From: JAGVPT01 sp963717445
GTDB lineage: Bacteria > Bacteroidota > Ignavibacteria > UBA10030 > UBA8401
Length of the DNA stretch: 64,000 bases
NCBI GenBank assembly: GCA_963717445.1
Contig: OY970334.1
Span: forward strand, 1,302,001 to 1,366,000
Direction: 5' to 3'
The notes under the pieces are model-generated. The model did no database searches and was not told where the DNA came from. It worked only from the letters and a program-made list of their open reading frames with translations. This document shows positions 8,414-16,667 of this stretch, in pieces. The translations under genes and the position numbers were made by a program. The number at the start of each line of letters is the position of its first letter. The stretch's first letter is position 1.

Positions 8414-9322
8414 ATGGAAACATTCTCTCTTGGGCTCGCCTGGAACTGGAATTACGACGTTGACTTTGTCAGTGGTATCGAATATGCATGTGCGCAGCAG
8501 AGATTGACAACGTACAGGATTGAGCCTGCCAATGTCGTCGAGACTCTCTACCGTCTACGGTCCGGCGAGATTGCATTCCACACCTTTCTCGACCGCGCAT
8601 CGGACGATGATGAATCGTTCGAACCGCTCGTGCGGTTCCTCGTTAAATCTTCGACCCACTTCTATAATTTGAGCGAACACGTAAATCGTGCCAAGGATAA
8701 AGCGACGATGCATCTTGAGTTCATCACTCATGGACTGTATGTGCCGTACACCATCATCATTTCGCCGTACAACAAGAAAAAAGAACTCGAGCTAAGCCTT
8801 TCCGAGCTTGCGAGGCTAGGCAGGCCATTTATCATTAAGCCTGCGAATACGACCGGCGGTGGAACCGGCGTTGTCCTTGGAGCAGAATCCTTGAAAGATG
8901 TCATTGAAACACGGCAACACCACAAGAACGATAAATATCTTTTGCAGGAGACTGTGAAGCCAAAATTTCTAGAGAGCAACAAAGCATGGTTTCGCGTCCT
9001 GTATACTTTTGGCGAGACTATTCCCTGCTGGTGGGACGACATCACCCATATTTATCGCCGCGTTAGCCTGGAAGACGAGGAGCGTTACGGCATCGCTGCC
9101 TTAAGAGATATAATACAAACGATTCAGAAGGTGTGCAGTCTCGATTTCTTTTCTTCCGAGATTGCTTTGACCGAAGCAAATACTTTCGTTGTCGTCGATT
9201 ATGTGAATGAGGTTTGCGATATGCGCTTGCAATCAAAACACAAGGACGGTGTACCGGACAACGTTGTACGAAAAATTCAAGAGCTGATTGCAAAAGAAAC
9301 AAAGAAATTTTGTCCCTCGTAA
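8414..9322 (+). CDS. ATP-grasp domain protein of unknown substrate
   Basis: This 302-residue protein has an ATP-grasp core. The central part carries FIIKPANTTGGGTGVVLG (ATP-binding Lys and glycine-rich loop). LLQETVKPKFLESNKAWFRVL follows, and the metal-binding end is FVVVDYVNEVCDMR (Asp, Asn and a further Asp). The first 100 residues are a pre-ATP-grasp-like domain. Such enzymes ligate a carboxylate to an amine or thiol through an acyl-phosphate. Nothing nearby suggests a pathway; it is a lone gene convergent with trpB. A RimK- or glutathione-synthetase-like ligase is the general comparison. The start at 8414 has no strong ribosome binding site. Confidence 0.7.
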   Translation: METFSLGLAWNWNYDVDFVSGIEYACAQQRLTTYRIEPANVVETLYRLRSGEIAFHTFLDRASDDDESFEPLVRFLVKSSTHFYNLSEHVNRAKDKATMHLEFITHGLYVPYTIIISPYNKKKELELSLSELARLGRPFIIKPANTTGGGTGVVLGAESLKDVIETRQHHKNDKYLLQETVKPKFLESNKAWFRVLYTFGETIPCWWDDITHIYRRVSLEDEERYGIAALRDIIQTIQKVCSLDFFSSEIALTEANTFVVVDYVNEVCDMRLQSKHKDGVPDNVVRKIQELIAKETKKFCPS

Positions 9323-9329
9323 ACGAACA

Positions 9330-9361
9330 GATGCCGGACACCAAATATGGCGCCCGGCATC
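9330..9361. terminator. Hairpin between convergent genes
   Basis: A perfect 8-bp stem GATGCCGG/CCGGCATC (9330-9337 and 9354-9361) sits in the gap between the ATP-grasp gene and trpB, which converge. There is no long T-run on either strand, so it is a stem-loop of terminator type rather than a textbook terminator. Confidence 0.5.
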
Positions 9362-9410
9362 GTTGTGCGGTTGCATTCATCCGACTGCCTGCCAGCGATC
9401 ACATTTCCCT

Positions 9411-10778
9411 TTACAAAGTAACGTTCGGAAGATGAGTCATAGCTTCTTTGATGGCAGCAGAAGGATACTCGAAATCTTGAAGTTTTCCCCGATGATACTG
9501 CTCGTAGGCTGTCATATCGAAATGGCCGTGGCCGGAAAGATTAAATGCGATGACTTTTTTCTCGCCGGTTTGTTTACACTTCAACGCTTCGTTGATCGCA
9601 ACGCGAATTGCGTGGGCTGATTCCGGCGCCGGAATAATTCCTTCCGATTGCGAAAACCTCACCGCGGCTTCAAACGTCTCAAGCTGGTTCACCGCCTGAG
9701 CTTCAATGTCCCCATGGTCGACCAAAGCGCTGACGCTCGGTGCCATTCCATGGTAACGAAGTCCGCCGGCATGAATGCCGGGGGGCATAAACGTATGCCC
9801 CAGCGTAAACATCTTCACGATAGGCGCCATTGCCGCAGCATCACCGTAATCGAACGTGTACTGCCCCTTCGTCAGACTTGGGCATGATGCAGGCTCAACG
9901 GCGATGATCCTCGCCTTCTTTCCATTCGTAAGATTTTGATGAATGAAGGGAAACGCGAATCCTGCAAAATTTGACCCGCCCCCTGCGCACGCTATCACGA
10001 TATCCGGATATTCACCGGCCATTTCCATTTGTTCGAGGGCTTCAATGCCGATGACGGTTTGGTGCATAAGGACGTGGCCGAGCACAGAACCGAGGCTGTA
10101 TTTTTTTATTCCCCCGCTCGTGGCGGCAACTTCCACCGCTTCGGAAATTGCTATCCCGAGGGAACCCTGCGAATCGGGATGCTCGGACAAAATCTTTTTC
10201 CCGAATTGCGTCCTGTCGGTTGGACTCGCATAGACCTGAGCGCCGAAATTTTCCATGATGATGCGCCGATAGGGCTTCTGATGATAAGAAACTTTGACCA
10301 TATAGACTTCGAGGTCCAATCCAAAAAAATTACATGCCATCGCAAGGGCAGAACCCCATTGACCGGCGCCGGTTTCCGTCGTCAAAGCTTTTGTTCCCGC
10401 CTCTTTATTGAAAAATGCCTGGGGCACGGCTGTGTTCGGTTTGTGCGAGCCTACAGGACTGACACCCTCGTATTTATAGTATATGTGGGCCGGCGTACCA
10501 AGAGCTTTCTCCAAACGCACGGCACGATGCATCGGTGTCGGACGCCACAACTTGTAGATTTCCCGAACCGGTTCCGGAATTTCAATCCACCGCTCAGTGC
10601 TTACTTCCTGCATGATGAGGTTCATCGGGAAAAGAACGCTGAGAAAATCGGGAGTGACGGGCTGCATTGTCCCTGGATGCAATACCGGGGCAGGAGGTAC
10701 AGGCATATCTGCGTTGATATTGTACCATGCCTTGGGAATCTTTTTTTCTTCCAACACAAATTTATATTGCTCGCTCAT
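9411..10778 (-). CDS. trpB: Tryptophan synthase beta chain, TrpB2 type
   Basis: This 455-residue pyridoxal-phosphate enzyme condenses indole with serine. Its length, the long N-terminal extension (residues 1-75) and the WRPTPMHRA segment mark the TrpB2 branch rather than the usual 400-residue TrpB1. The PLP lysine is in PVGSHKPNTA, followed by TTETGAGQWGSALA. The phosphate-binding loop is IACAGGGSNFAGF. TrpB2 enzymes often occur away from trpA, and here no trpA is nearby, so it may act as an indole-salvage enzyme or with a distant alpha subunit. ATG at 10778 follows GGAG. Confidence 0.92.
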   Translation of the reverse strand: MSEQYKFVLEEKKIPKAWYNINADMPVPPAPVLHPGTMQPVTPDFLSVLFPMNLIMQEVSTERWIEIPEPVREIYKLWRPTPMHRAVRLEKALGTPAHIYYKYEGVSPVGSHKPNTAVPQAFFNKEAGTKALTTETGAGQWGSALAMACNFFGLDLEVYMVKVSYHQKPYRRIIMENFGAQVYASPTDRTQFGKKILSEHPDSQGSLGIAISEAVEVAATSGGIKKYSLGSVLGHVLMHQTVIGIEALEQMEMAGEYPDIVIACAGGGSNFAGFAFPFIHQNLTNGKKARIIAVEPASCPSLTKGQYTFDYGDAAAMAPIVKMFTLGHTFMPPGIHAGGLRYHGMAPSVSALVDHGDIEAQAVNQLETFEAAVRFSQSEGIIPAPESAHAIRVAINEALKCKQTGEKKVIAFNLSGHGHFDMTAYEQYHRGKLQDFEYPSAAIKEAMTHLPNVTL

Positions 10779-11102
10779 AGAGCTGCTCCATCGATGATGA
10801 TAAATTGGTTACTTAAAATTATGTTCTGTTCAATGGTACAATCCCATGTACCCCGTTGAGAATCGTCGTGTCATGGATAACCGCTGTTCACGTTAGGGGG
10901 ATTCTAAGGCAGAAACGCCCTACGTTACAAGGAATGATTTAATCAAAGATATTTTTCTGCCGATCAAAAAGAGAAAACGCCAGGAAGGGGAAAACGAACG
11001 GTAGTTCTTATCAACCAGAACCTACAAAAGCAATCGGTGGATCAACATTGATTATACGTTTTGAAAGTAATTGTTTTTCCGCAAAATGTCAATCAAATAT
11101 GG
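10779..11102. other. Gene-free spacer upstream of trpB
   Basis: This spacer contains no credible reading frame and no strong promoter. It runs from the trpB start to the target duplication of the insertion sequence. The insertion appears to have landed in noncoding DNA and disrupts no recognisable gene. Confidence 0.4.
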
Positions 11103-11118
11103 GCGTTCAGGGCATTAT
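11103..11118. repeat. Target site duplication, left copy
   Basis: GCGTTCAGGGCATTAT, identical to 12589-12604; the following T is also shared, so the duplication is 16 or 17 bp. Confidence 0.85.
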
Positions 11119-12588
11119 TGTAATAGCTTAATAGAAATGTCAGGGTTTGTGCTTACTAAGAATGTCAGGTTATTGCCATCTTTGGAACCCACACAAATGC
11201 AAGGAGCCCAAGATGACGGAGACCCTGACTATGAGCACGAAAGAACGACAACGGCTGCAAGTGATCGGCCGAATACACCACCGAGATACCACGGTTGGCG
11301 CAGCTGCTGAAAGCCTGCAGATCAGTGAACGGCAGATGTATCGTCTTTTGTCGCGTCACAAAAAGGATGGCGATAAAGGGATCATTCACCAACTGCGAGG
11401 CAAGACATCGAACAGTGGCTATCCGGTCATTGTTCGTACTCACGTCTTGAAGCTCTACCAAGAACGCTACAGCGATTATGGACCGACATTGTTCTCAGAA
11501 GTCTTGTCCGAAAGCCATCACATCACGATCGACTCCGATACGCTCCGACGATGGCTCAAAGGGGCTAAGCTCTGGAACGGAGCCCGAGCCGCTCGACTCC
11601 ACCGTCGGAAGCGTGCCCGGCGTGAAGCTCTTGGCGCACTTCTGCAATTCGACGGTAGTTTTCACGACTGGTTTGAAGGCCGAGGACCAGAGTGTTGTCT
11701 CCTGGTTGCGATCGATGATGCCTCCGGAGAAGTCTTCCTCCGTTTTTCAACATCCGAGAATACGGCAGATGTCCTTCGCATACTCCAGAGTTACGTCGAG
11801 CGCTATGGGATTCCTCATCAGTTCTACACCGACCATGGCTCGGTATACTACAATAACCATCACTGTCAAACCGATGTGGCCCGTGCCCTCACATCCCTCG
11901 GCGTTGAGCTTATCTACGCTCATTCACCACAAGCCAAGGGACGCGTCGAACGTTCGAATCGCACTCATCAGGATCGTCTCATCAAAGCCCTCCGCCGTCA
12001 CAACATCTCAACCATCGATGATGCCAACCGATACCTCGAAGAATCATATATCAACGAACATAATCAGCGCTTTGCCCACTCCAAAGGCCTTGATGACATT
12101 CACCGTTCTGCTGTTGGTCTCGATCTCAAAAATATCTTCTGCTTTGAGACTACGCGCCAACTCCATAACGACTCGACCATCACACTGAAGAACACCTTCA
12201 TCCAACTCCTGAGATCCAATGATCCTTTACCGCCACCACGAACACAAATCATTGTCCGCCGTTGGCTCAATGACTCTCTCCATATCTTCTGGAACGATCA
12301 TGAACTGCGCTACGAGATATTATCCAACAGGCCTCTCAGCCCCAAACGGCCGATCACTAATCCACCAACCGATCACCCCTGGCGATGGAAACTCGTCGGA
12401 TCGGTTCGTGCTCAACAACGTCTTGATAAACTATTTGATCGGCAATATCCAAAACCGTATCATAGCACTCAACCAAAAACACAGCCAATATCAAAACAAA
12501 GGAAATCCACCTCTCAACCTACTCATCAAGCTGCACCCTGACATTTCTACTAAGCACAAATACATGACATTTCTACTAAGCAACAACA
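11119..12588 (+). mobile_element. Complete insertion sequence (about 1470 bp) with double-repeat termini
   Basis: The element begins TGT and ends ACA. Each end carries two copies of a GCTTAGTAGAAATGTCA-like word: left at about 11126-11142 and 11151-11167, right at 12544-12559 and 12567-12583 in inverted orientation. The ends therefore form imperfect inverted repeats with an internal repeat. It holds one transposase gene and is flanked by a 16-17 bp direct repeat. Long target duplications and this kind of transposase recall the unclassified ISNCY/IS1202-like group; the family name is an inference. The intact frame, clear ends and exact flanking repeat indicate recent insertion. Confidence 0.88.
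11213..12541 (+). CDS. DDE (integrase-core) transposase
   Basis: This 442-residue transposase has an N-terminal helix-turn-helix (TVGAAAESLQISERQMYRLL) at about 20-50. A second DNA-binding region follows, then an rve/DDE core. The likely triad is Asp in LLQFDGSFHDW, Asp in FYTDHGSVYY and Glu in GRVERSNRTHQDRL. The C-terminal tail is basic. ATG at 11213 is chosen because AAGGAG lies 6 nt upstream; the longer frame from 11147 would start inside the terminal repeat. The stop falls just before the right terminal repeats. Confidence 0.92.
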   Translation: MTETLTMSTKERQRLQVIGRIHHRDTTVGAAAESLQISERQMYRLLSRHKKDGDKGIIHQLRGKTSNSGYPVIVRTHVLKLYQERYSDYGPTLFSEVLSESHHITIDSDTLRRWLKGAKLWNGARAARLHRRKRARREALGALLQFDGSFHDWFEGRGPECCLLVAIDDASGEVFLRFSTSENTADVLRILQSYVERYGIPHQFYTDHGSVYYNNHHCQTDVARALTSLGVELIYAHSPQAKGRVERSNRTHQDRLIKALRRHNISTIDDANRYLEESYINEHNQRFAHSKGLDDIHRSAVGLDLKNIFCFETTRQLHNDSTITLKNTFIQLLRSNDPLPPPRTQIIVRRWLNDSLHIFWNDHELRYEILSNRPLSPKRPITNPPTDHPWRWKLVGSVRAQQRLDKLFDRQYPKPYHSTQPKTQPISKQRKSTSQPTHQAAP

Positions 12589-12604
12589 GCGTTCAGGGCA
12601 TTAT
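12589..12604. repeat. Target site duplication, right copy
   Basis: Identical to 11103-11118 and directly abuts the right end (ACA) of the insertion sequence. Confidence 0.85.
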
Positions 12605-12684
12605 TCATCCGTGCGGAATCGCACGAAGGGGTTCACGATAGTAGGTCTTGTCATGACGCGGACAAACTATTTCTCATTGCATAC

Positions 12685-12713
12685 TTGACTTTCAAACGAG
12701 CCTTTAATACATT
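12685..12713 (+). promoter_or_regulatory. Sigma-70-like promoter of the TPR lipoprotein gene
   Basis: TTGACT at 12685-12690, 17 nt, TACATT at 12708-12713, about 65 nt before the start codon at 12780. Same pattern as the promoters at 32680, 42612 and 53981. Confidence 0.65.
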
Positions 12714-12779
12714 AACGTCCAACACGTTGCACACCTACTCAATGACACACCATATGTTGAATAATCGTTCGGAGGGTCT

Positions 12780-13586
12780 ATGATTTTCTGGATATCCAAC
12801 ATGGCGAGATTACAAGCTCGTCGGGCTGTTGGTTTTGTGGCAATCATTGCATTTGTTAGCCTTATCGGATGCGGCGGTTCTTCGGAAACAACGGGTGCAA
12901 ATGCCACCGACACGACTGCCGTCCGTTCAGACACTACGATGATGGCTCATGACACCACAGCCGCTGCTGCTCTCCCGGAAACGACAGCGGTGGTTCAGGC
13001 ACCTCCTTCAAAAGAGGAAATGCTCCAGCAGCAAATGGATGAAATCAAAACTGAGAATATACAGCTCCAGCAAAAGCTTGATGCCTCCGAACAAAAGAAT
13101 AAAGACTTGATGGCAAAAGTTTCAGATCTGGAAGCGGCTCAAATTGCAGCACAGGAAAAGGCTTCGAAGCCATCGGGGATGAGATCGATGTCCATGGGAA
13201 AAGCTCCTGCCGGCAAATCGACGAGTGAAGATATACAGCATTATGAGGGTGCAGTGTCGCTCGCGAAGGAACGAAAATTCAAAGAAGCAATTGATGAATT
13301 CCAATCCCTGTTAGACGGCGGCATCAAAGCCGACTACGCCGATAATTGTCACTATTGGATAGGATTATGCTACTACAGTTTGCATGAGTACAAAACGGCG
13401 ATTCAGCAATTCCAGGAAGTTCTAAAATTTAAAATTTCGGAGAAGAAAGACGATTCCCAGTTTATGATCGCACAGAGTTACGACCGAATGGGAAATCATA
13501 TGCAAGCACAAACAGAGTACAAAAAATTTGTCGAACTCTACCCGAACAGCGAATACTTGGCACGCGCACAGGCAAAAATAAAGTAA
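12780..13586 (+). CDS. TPR-repeat lipoprotein (CpoB/YbgF-like)
   Basis: This 268-residue exported lipoprotein has a signal segment (residues 10-31) ending in the lipobox SLIGC, so Cys would be lipidated and anchored. A Thr/Asp-rich low-complexity linker follows. A coiled coil lies at about 78-130 (MDEIKTENIQLQQKLDASEQ). The C-terminus has three TPR-like repeats (YEGAVSLAKERKFKEAIDEF, YWIGLCYYSLHEYKTAIQQF, YDRMGNHMQAQTEYKKFVEL). Coiled coil plus C-terminal TPRs is the layout of CpoB/YbgF, which works with Tol-Pal at the cell envelope; tol genes are not in the window. ATG at 12780 follows CGGAGGG. Confidence 0.8.
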   Translation: MIFWISNMARLQARRAVGFVAIIAFVSLIGCGGSSETTGANATDTTAVRSDTTMMAHDTTAAAALPETTAVVQAPPSKEEMLQQQMDEIKTENIQLQQKLDASEQKNKDLMAKVSDLEAAQIAAQEKASKPSGMRSMSMGKAPAGKSTSEDIQHYEGAVSLAKERKFKEAIDEFQSLLDGGIKADYADNCHYWIGLCYYSLHEYKTAIQQFQEVLKFKISEKKDDSQFMIAQSYDRMGNHMQAQTEYKKFVELYPNSEYLARAQAKIK

Positions 13587-13603
13587 CATCCTATAAACTG
13601 CAC

Positions 13604-13640
13604 AAAGGCCGGCTTCGATCAATCAACGTCGGCCTTTTTT
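13604..13640 (+). terminator. Rho-independent terminator
   Basis: A perfect 8-bp stem AAAGGCCG/CGGCCTTT at 13604-13611 and 13630-13637 runs into a T-run. It is 17 nt after the lipoprotein stop and separates it from the convergent exonuclease gene. Confidence 0.85.
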
Positions 13641-13661
13641 ATTTTCATCCCGGATGAACGG

Positions 13662-14255
13662 CTATTGGAACTTCATCAGACCTTTCACATCGGATACTTC
13701 AAATTCCTCTTCCAGCTTATGTAAAAAACGAATCAACACTTGCGCAGTTGCGTACGCGTCGCCTGCCGCCCGGTGGCGGTGCGAGTTTCTAATGCCCAAC
13801 TGCTTCGCGACGGGGCCGAGAGATTTGCTGTACAGGTTCGGAAGCAAGCGGCGGGCAAGCTTGCACGTACAGAGAACCGGGTTTTGAATCCGTTCGATTT
13901 TCCCTTTCGCGAGTGTGCTGTTGACGAATCCCAAATCGAACGGCGCATTATGCGCCGTGAATACTCCGCTGCCAAGAAATTCTGAAATCGCCGGCGCCAC
14001 TTCCTCCGCCGTCGGTGCATCGGCAACCATCCCGTCATCAATGCCTGTCAATGCTGTGACCTCGTCCGGGATCGGCATCAGCGGATTGACGAGGGTGGTG
14101 TATTCGTCCCATAACATTCCATTGCGGACTTTAATCATTGCAATTTCCGTGATTCCGCCGTCGCGCGGTGAAAGGCCGGTAGTTTCTACGTCGACCACAA
14201 CGAATGTTGTCCCCGAGATAGTTTGGCTCATTATTTCCGCGGAATCAACAGTCAT
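13662..14255 (-). CDS. DnaQ-like 3'-5' exonuclease (DEDDh family)
   Basis: This 197-residue single-domain exonuclease has Exo I VVDVETTGLS, Exo II TAHNAPFDLGFV and Exo III with its His (HRHRAAGDAYAT), giving the Asp-Glu-Asp-Asp-His set for two metals. It resembles the proofreading epsilon subunit of DNA polymerase III and the N-terminal part of DinG/UvrC-like exonucleases. It could be epsilon or a repair or RNA-processing exonuclease. ATG at 14255 overlaps the fbp stop (ATGA), suggesting translational coupling. A second ATG at 14231 is possible. Confidence 0.85.
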   Translation of the reverse strand: MTVDSAEIMSQTISGTTFVVVDVETTGLSPRDGGITEIAMIKVRNGMLWDEYTTLVNPLMPIPDEVTALTGIDDGMVADAPTAEEVAPAISEFLGSGVFTAHNAPFDLGFVNSTLAKGKIERIQNPVLCTCKLARRLLPNLYSKSLGPVAKQLGIRNSHRHRAAGDAYATAQVLIRFLHKLEEEFEVSDVKGLMKFQ

Positions 14256-15262
14256 TTGAGCGACCGTCCATTGAGAAATTCACTGCAAGCTGCAACATCT
14301 TCTTCGCTGCCGACAAAGAGAGGTGTTTTTTGGTGAAGCGTTGCCGGAACAACGTCGAGGATTCGCCTGTTACCGTCAGTCGCCGCGCCTCCTGCCTGCT
14401 CCATAATGAACGACATCGGATTAGCTTCATACATCAATCGAAGTTTTCCGTCAGGATAGCGCGCGTCCCTTGGGTACAAAAATATGCCGCCATACAGCAG
14501 CGTGCGGTGGATATCCGCCACCAGCGACCCGACATATCTCCCTGAGTACGGGCGGCCCGTTTCTTTGTTTTCTTCCTGCAAATATTTGATGTATTTTTTC
14601 ACGCCTTCATCCCAGTAACGATAGTTTCCTTCATTCACACTGTAGATCTTGCCGCGCTTTGGTGTCCGGATGTTTTCATGAGATAAAAGAAACTCACCAA
14701 TGCTCGGGTCGAGCGTGAAACCGTGCACACCGTCGCCGGTTGTGTAAAGCAGCATCGTGCTTGAACCGTATATGACATACCCTGCCGCTAATTGTTTATA
14801 GCCGGGTTGAGTGCAATCGGCAAGTGTTCCTTTTCCCGAATTTGAAATGCGCCGGTAGATCGAAAAGATCGTACCGATGGTAACGTTGGCATCGAAGTTC
14901 GACAAACCGTCGAGCGGGTCAAACAAGAGAACATACTTTCCTTTCGGATAATCGTCCGGAATATGCAGTACCCCTTCATTCTCTTCGGATGCCATCACAC
15001 ACAAATGCCCGCCATGATCCATCGCCTTATAAATCGCCTCGTCGGCGAAGACATCCAGCTTCTTGACAACGTCGCCGTGAACGTTCTCCTTCCCGGCAAG
15101 GCCGAGAATATTCACCAATCCCGCTTTGCTCACTTCGCGCCAAATCACTTTAATGGCTAGCGTCAAATCGCGTAGGACTGCTGAAAAATTTCCCGTTGCT
15201 CCCGGATGCTGGCGCTCTCCTTCGATAATATAGCGTTCAATAGTGACGACGTTGTTGGCCAT
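14252..15262 (-). CDS. fbp: Fructose-1,6-bisphosphatase class I
   Basis: A 336-residue enzyme of gluconeogenesis, normal length for the class. The metal and substrate motifs are present: VMASEENEG, LLFDPLDGLSNFD and the signature KLRLMYEANPMSFIMEQ with GRYVGSLVADIHRTLLYGG before it. The usual DPLDGSSNID reads DPLDGLSNFD here; the acidic metal ligands are kept, so activity is expected. The protein precedes and overlaps the exonuclease gene by 4 nt. Confidence 0.93.
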   Translation of the reverse strand: MANNVVTIERYIIEGERQHPGATGNFSAVLRDLTLAIKVIWREVSKAGLVNILGLAGKENVHGDVVKKLDVFADEAIYKAMDHGGHLCVMASEENEGVLHIPDDYPKGKYVLLFDPLDGLSNFDANVTIGTIFSIYRRISNSGKGTLADCTQPGYKQLAAGYVIYGSSTMLLYTTGDGVHGFTLDPSIGEFLLSHENIRTPKRGKIYSVNEGNYRYWDEGVKKYIKYLQEENKETGRPYSGRYVGSLVADIHRTLLYGGIFLYPRDARYPDGKLRLMYEANPMSFIMEQAGGAATDGNRRILDVVPATLHQKTPLFVGSEEDVAACSEFLNGRSLK

Positions 15263-15316
15263 GGCTGAAACTCTTTTATTGAAAAAAGGTAGGAAAAAGC
15301 GGCGGAAGTTACAAGT

Positions 15317-15435
15317 TGATTGCGCAGATTTCGCTGATTGCGCTCAGATTGCAGATTTCTTAGATGGGAATGTACGTCAAGCTCTCAATCTGCGCAATCT
15401 GGAATCGGCGCAAAATCAGAGAAATCAGGGCAATC
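15317..15435. repeat. Intergenic long hairpin, GATTGCGCAGATTTCGC word family
   Basis: Arms at about 15317-15360 and 15384-15435 are built from GATTGCGCAGATT/CTGATT words and their complements (CAATCTGCGCAATCTG, AAATCAG). They form an imperfect stem of about 120 nt between fbp and vapB. Related words recur at about 16280-16310 and 17035-17060. Confidence 0.55.
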
Positions 15436-15477
15436 AAAAGGTAGGATTTAAAATGTCAAAGTAAGCCATTTTTTTAC

Positions 15478-15506
15478 TTGACTTACATTTAAAAAATATG
15501 TATCCT
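15478..15506 (+). promoter_or_regulatory. Probable promoter of vapBC
   Basis: TTGACT at 15478-15483 and TATCCT at 15501-15506 with 17-nt spacing, 20 nt before the vapB start. A VapBC autoregulatory site would be expected to overlap it, but no clear operator is seen. Confidence 0.5.
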
Positions 15507-15526
15507 TAAATAAAAATAGGACACCC

Positions 15527-15757
15527 ATGGAAACTTCAGTCGTTACAGTTAAGGGTCAGGTGGTTGTGCCGGCAAATATCCGCCGCAAGTTTGGAATAAA
15601 AAAGGGAACAAAGATCGCGTTCATCGAGCAGAATGGCAAGCTCATCATCCAGCCGCTCGACAAAAACTACTTTGAATCTATGGCAGGAATACTCGGTACA
15701 AGCGGCGATATGCTGAAAGGATTGATGAAGGATAAGAAGCGGGAGCGGGAATTATGA
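15527..15757 (+). CDS. vapB: AbrB/MazE-type antitoxin of a VapBC module
   Basis: A 76-residue protein with a SpoVT-AbrB swapped-hairpin DNA-binding domain at its N-terminus (VTVKGQVVVPANIRRKFGIKKGTKI) and a short charged tail (MKDKKREREL) that would wrap the toxin. Its stop overlaps the start of the PIN-domain gene by 4 nt (ATGA), the usual arrangement for VapBC pairs. It should neutralise the toxin and repress the operon promoter. Confidence 0.88.
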   Translation: METSVVTVKGQVVVPANIRRKFGIKKGTKIAFIEQNGKLIIQPLDKNYFESMAGILGTSGDMLKGLMKDKKREREL

Positions 15758-16155
15758 AAGCAACGGTACTGGATAGTTACGCCGTGATTTCGTATCTGCA
15801 ACAGCAGGAAGGATATGAAGAAGTCTCCGCAATTCTTGATGAGTGCATCTCAAAGGAACGAGAGGTTTATCTTTGCGTTATAAACTGGGGAGAAGTGATC
15901 TATCAAGCCTTCCGCAAAGGAGGAAAAGATCGCGCTACGCTCGCCGAAGACGCCATGAAGGCATTACCAATTCAAATAGTGGAAGTCAATCAGGAGCTGA
16001 CTCACGTAGCGGCTGAGTTAAAAGCGTTCAATAAAATGTCATTTGCAGATTGTATCGCCGCAGGGCTGGCGATAAAAAAGAAGTGCGAACTGGTCACCGG
16101 GGATAAAGAGTTTAAACAGGTGGAAAGCAAAATTAAAGTGCGATGGATAAAATAA
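15754..16155 (+). CDS. vapC: PIN-domain ribonuclease toxin
   Basis: This 133-residue PIN protein has acidic active-site residues at VLDSYAVISYL (Asp6), NWGEVIYQ (Glu), MSFADCIAAGLA (Asp) and LVTGDKEFKQ (Asp), the usual four. VapC toxins cleave tRNA or rRNA when free of their antitoxin. The gene is coupled to the AbrB-type antitoxin. All catalytic positions are present, so it is probably functional. Confidence 0.9.
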   Translation: MKATVLDSYAVISYLQQQEGYEEVSAILDECISKEREVYLCVINWGEVIYQAFRKGGKDRATLAEDAMKALPIQIVEVNQELTHVAAELKAFNKMSFADCIAAGLAIKKKCELVTGDKEFKQVESKIKVRWIK

Positions 16156-16298
16156 CGGATCTCGACAATATTTCCCCAAAGTTTTCAGAATGAATTTACA
16201 AGAATTCAATGTAGACCGAAGAATCTACGTAATCTGTTCCAAAGAATTCTCCAAGGGAGTTCTTCGGACCTTCGGGACAATCTGAGCCCAATCTGCGA

Positions 16299-16360
16299 AA
16301 TCACTGACTAACTTCTTGCTCTTTGTACTGGAGTAGTAAATCCCGCCGAGTGAAAGAAGC
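16299..16360 (-). repeat. Relic duplicate of the 3' end of the neighbouring ABC transporter gene
   Basis: The segment AACTTCTTGCTCTTTGTACT...TAGTAAATCCCGCCGAGTG matches 17055-17129, the last codons of the ABC transporter, with scattered substitutions and one internal gap of about 13 nt. It is noncoding here. The upstream words (AATCTGAGCCCAATCTGCG) also resemble those before the intact copy. The two copies bracket the small gene pair at 16398-16913. Confidence 0.65.
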
Positions 16361-16397
16361 TGTTGCGCACCCATCTCGATCATCCTCGCAAACGACT

Positions 16398-16658
16398 TTA
16401 CTTCTGCACAACCACTTCTATGTTTGCGTGATAGCCAAGTTTTTCCAACATTGACTCAAAGTCTTCCCAGCTTAACCCGTATGCTTTTACATCTGCCAAG
16501 CCGATTCTTGAAACAATTTCCATTAAGAGCGGAGTTTCTTTTTCATCGAATTGGTCATCGTTAACTGCATTTTCCGCCCAATCGACAAGCTCAGCAAGCG
16601 ATATTCTGTGGTGCAAGTAACCCGATAACTTTTCCGCAACAATTTTTTTTGTAATCAT
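16398..16658 (-). CDS. Small conserved-looking hypothetical protein, second gene of a two-gene cassette
   Basis: An 86-residue acidic helical protein (KIVAEKLSGYLHHRISLAEL ... GLADVKAYGLSWEDFESML). I recognise the general pattern from unannotated small proteins but cannot name a function. It lies 9 nt downstream of the 81-residue gene on the same strand; size, order and spacing resemble a toxin-antitoxin or similar two-gene cassette. It sits between the relic and intact copies of the ABC gene end, which suggests arrival by an insertion or duplication event. Confidence 0.6.
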   Translation of the reverse strand: MITKKIVAEKLSGYLHHRISLAELVDWAENAVNDDQFDEKETPLLMEIVSRIGLADVKAYGLSWEDFESMLEKLGYHANIEVVVQK

Positions 16659-16667
16659 CGATTACTC

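Noticed and set aside
11103..11118. dif-like Xer site as the target of the insertion sequence
   Set aside because: IS1202-like elements can target dif, but GCGTTCAGGGCATTAT lacks the two recognisable XerC/XerD arms.
13122..13304. 60-residue frame opposite the TPR lipoprotein
   Set aside because: Antisense to a well-supported gene and without any coding signal of its own.
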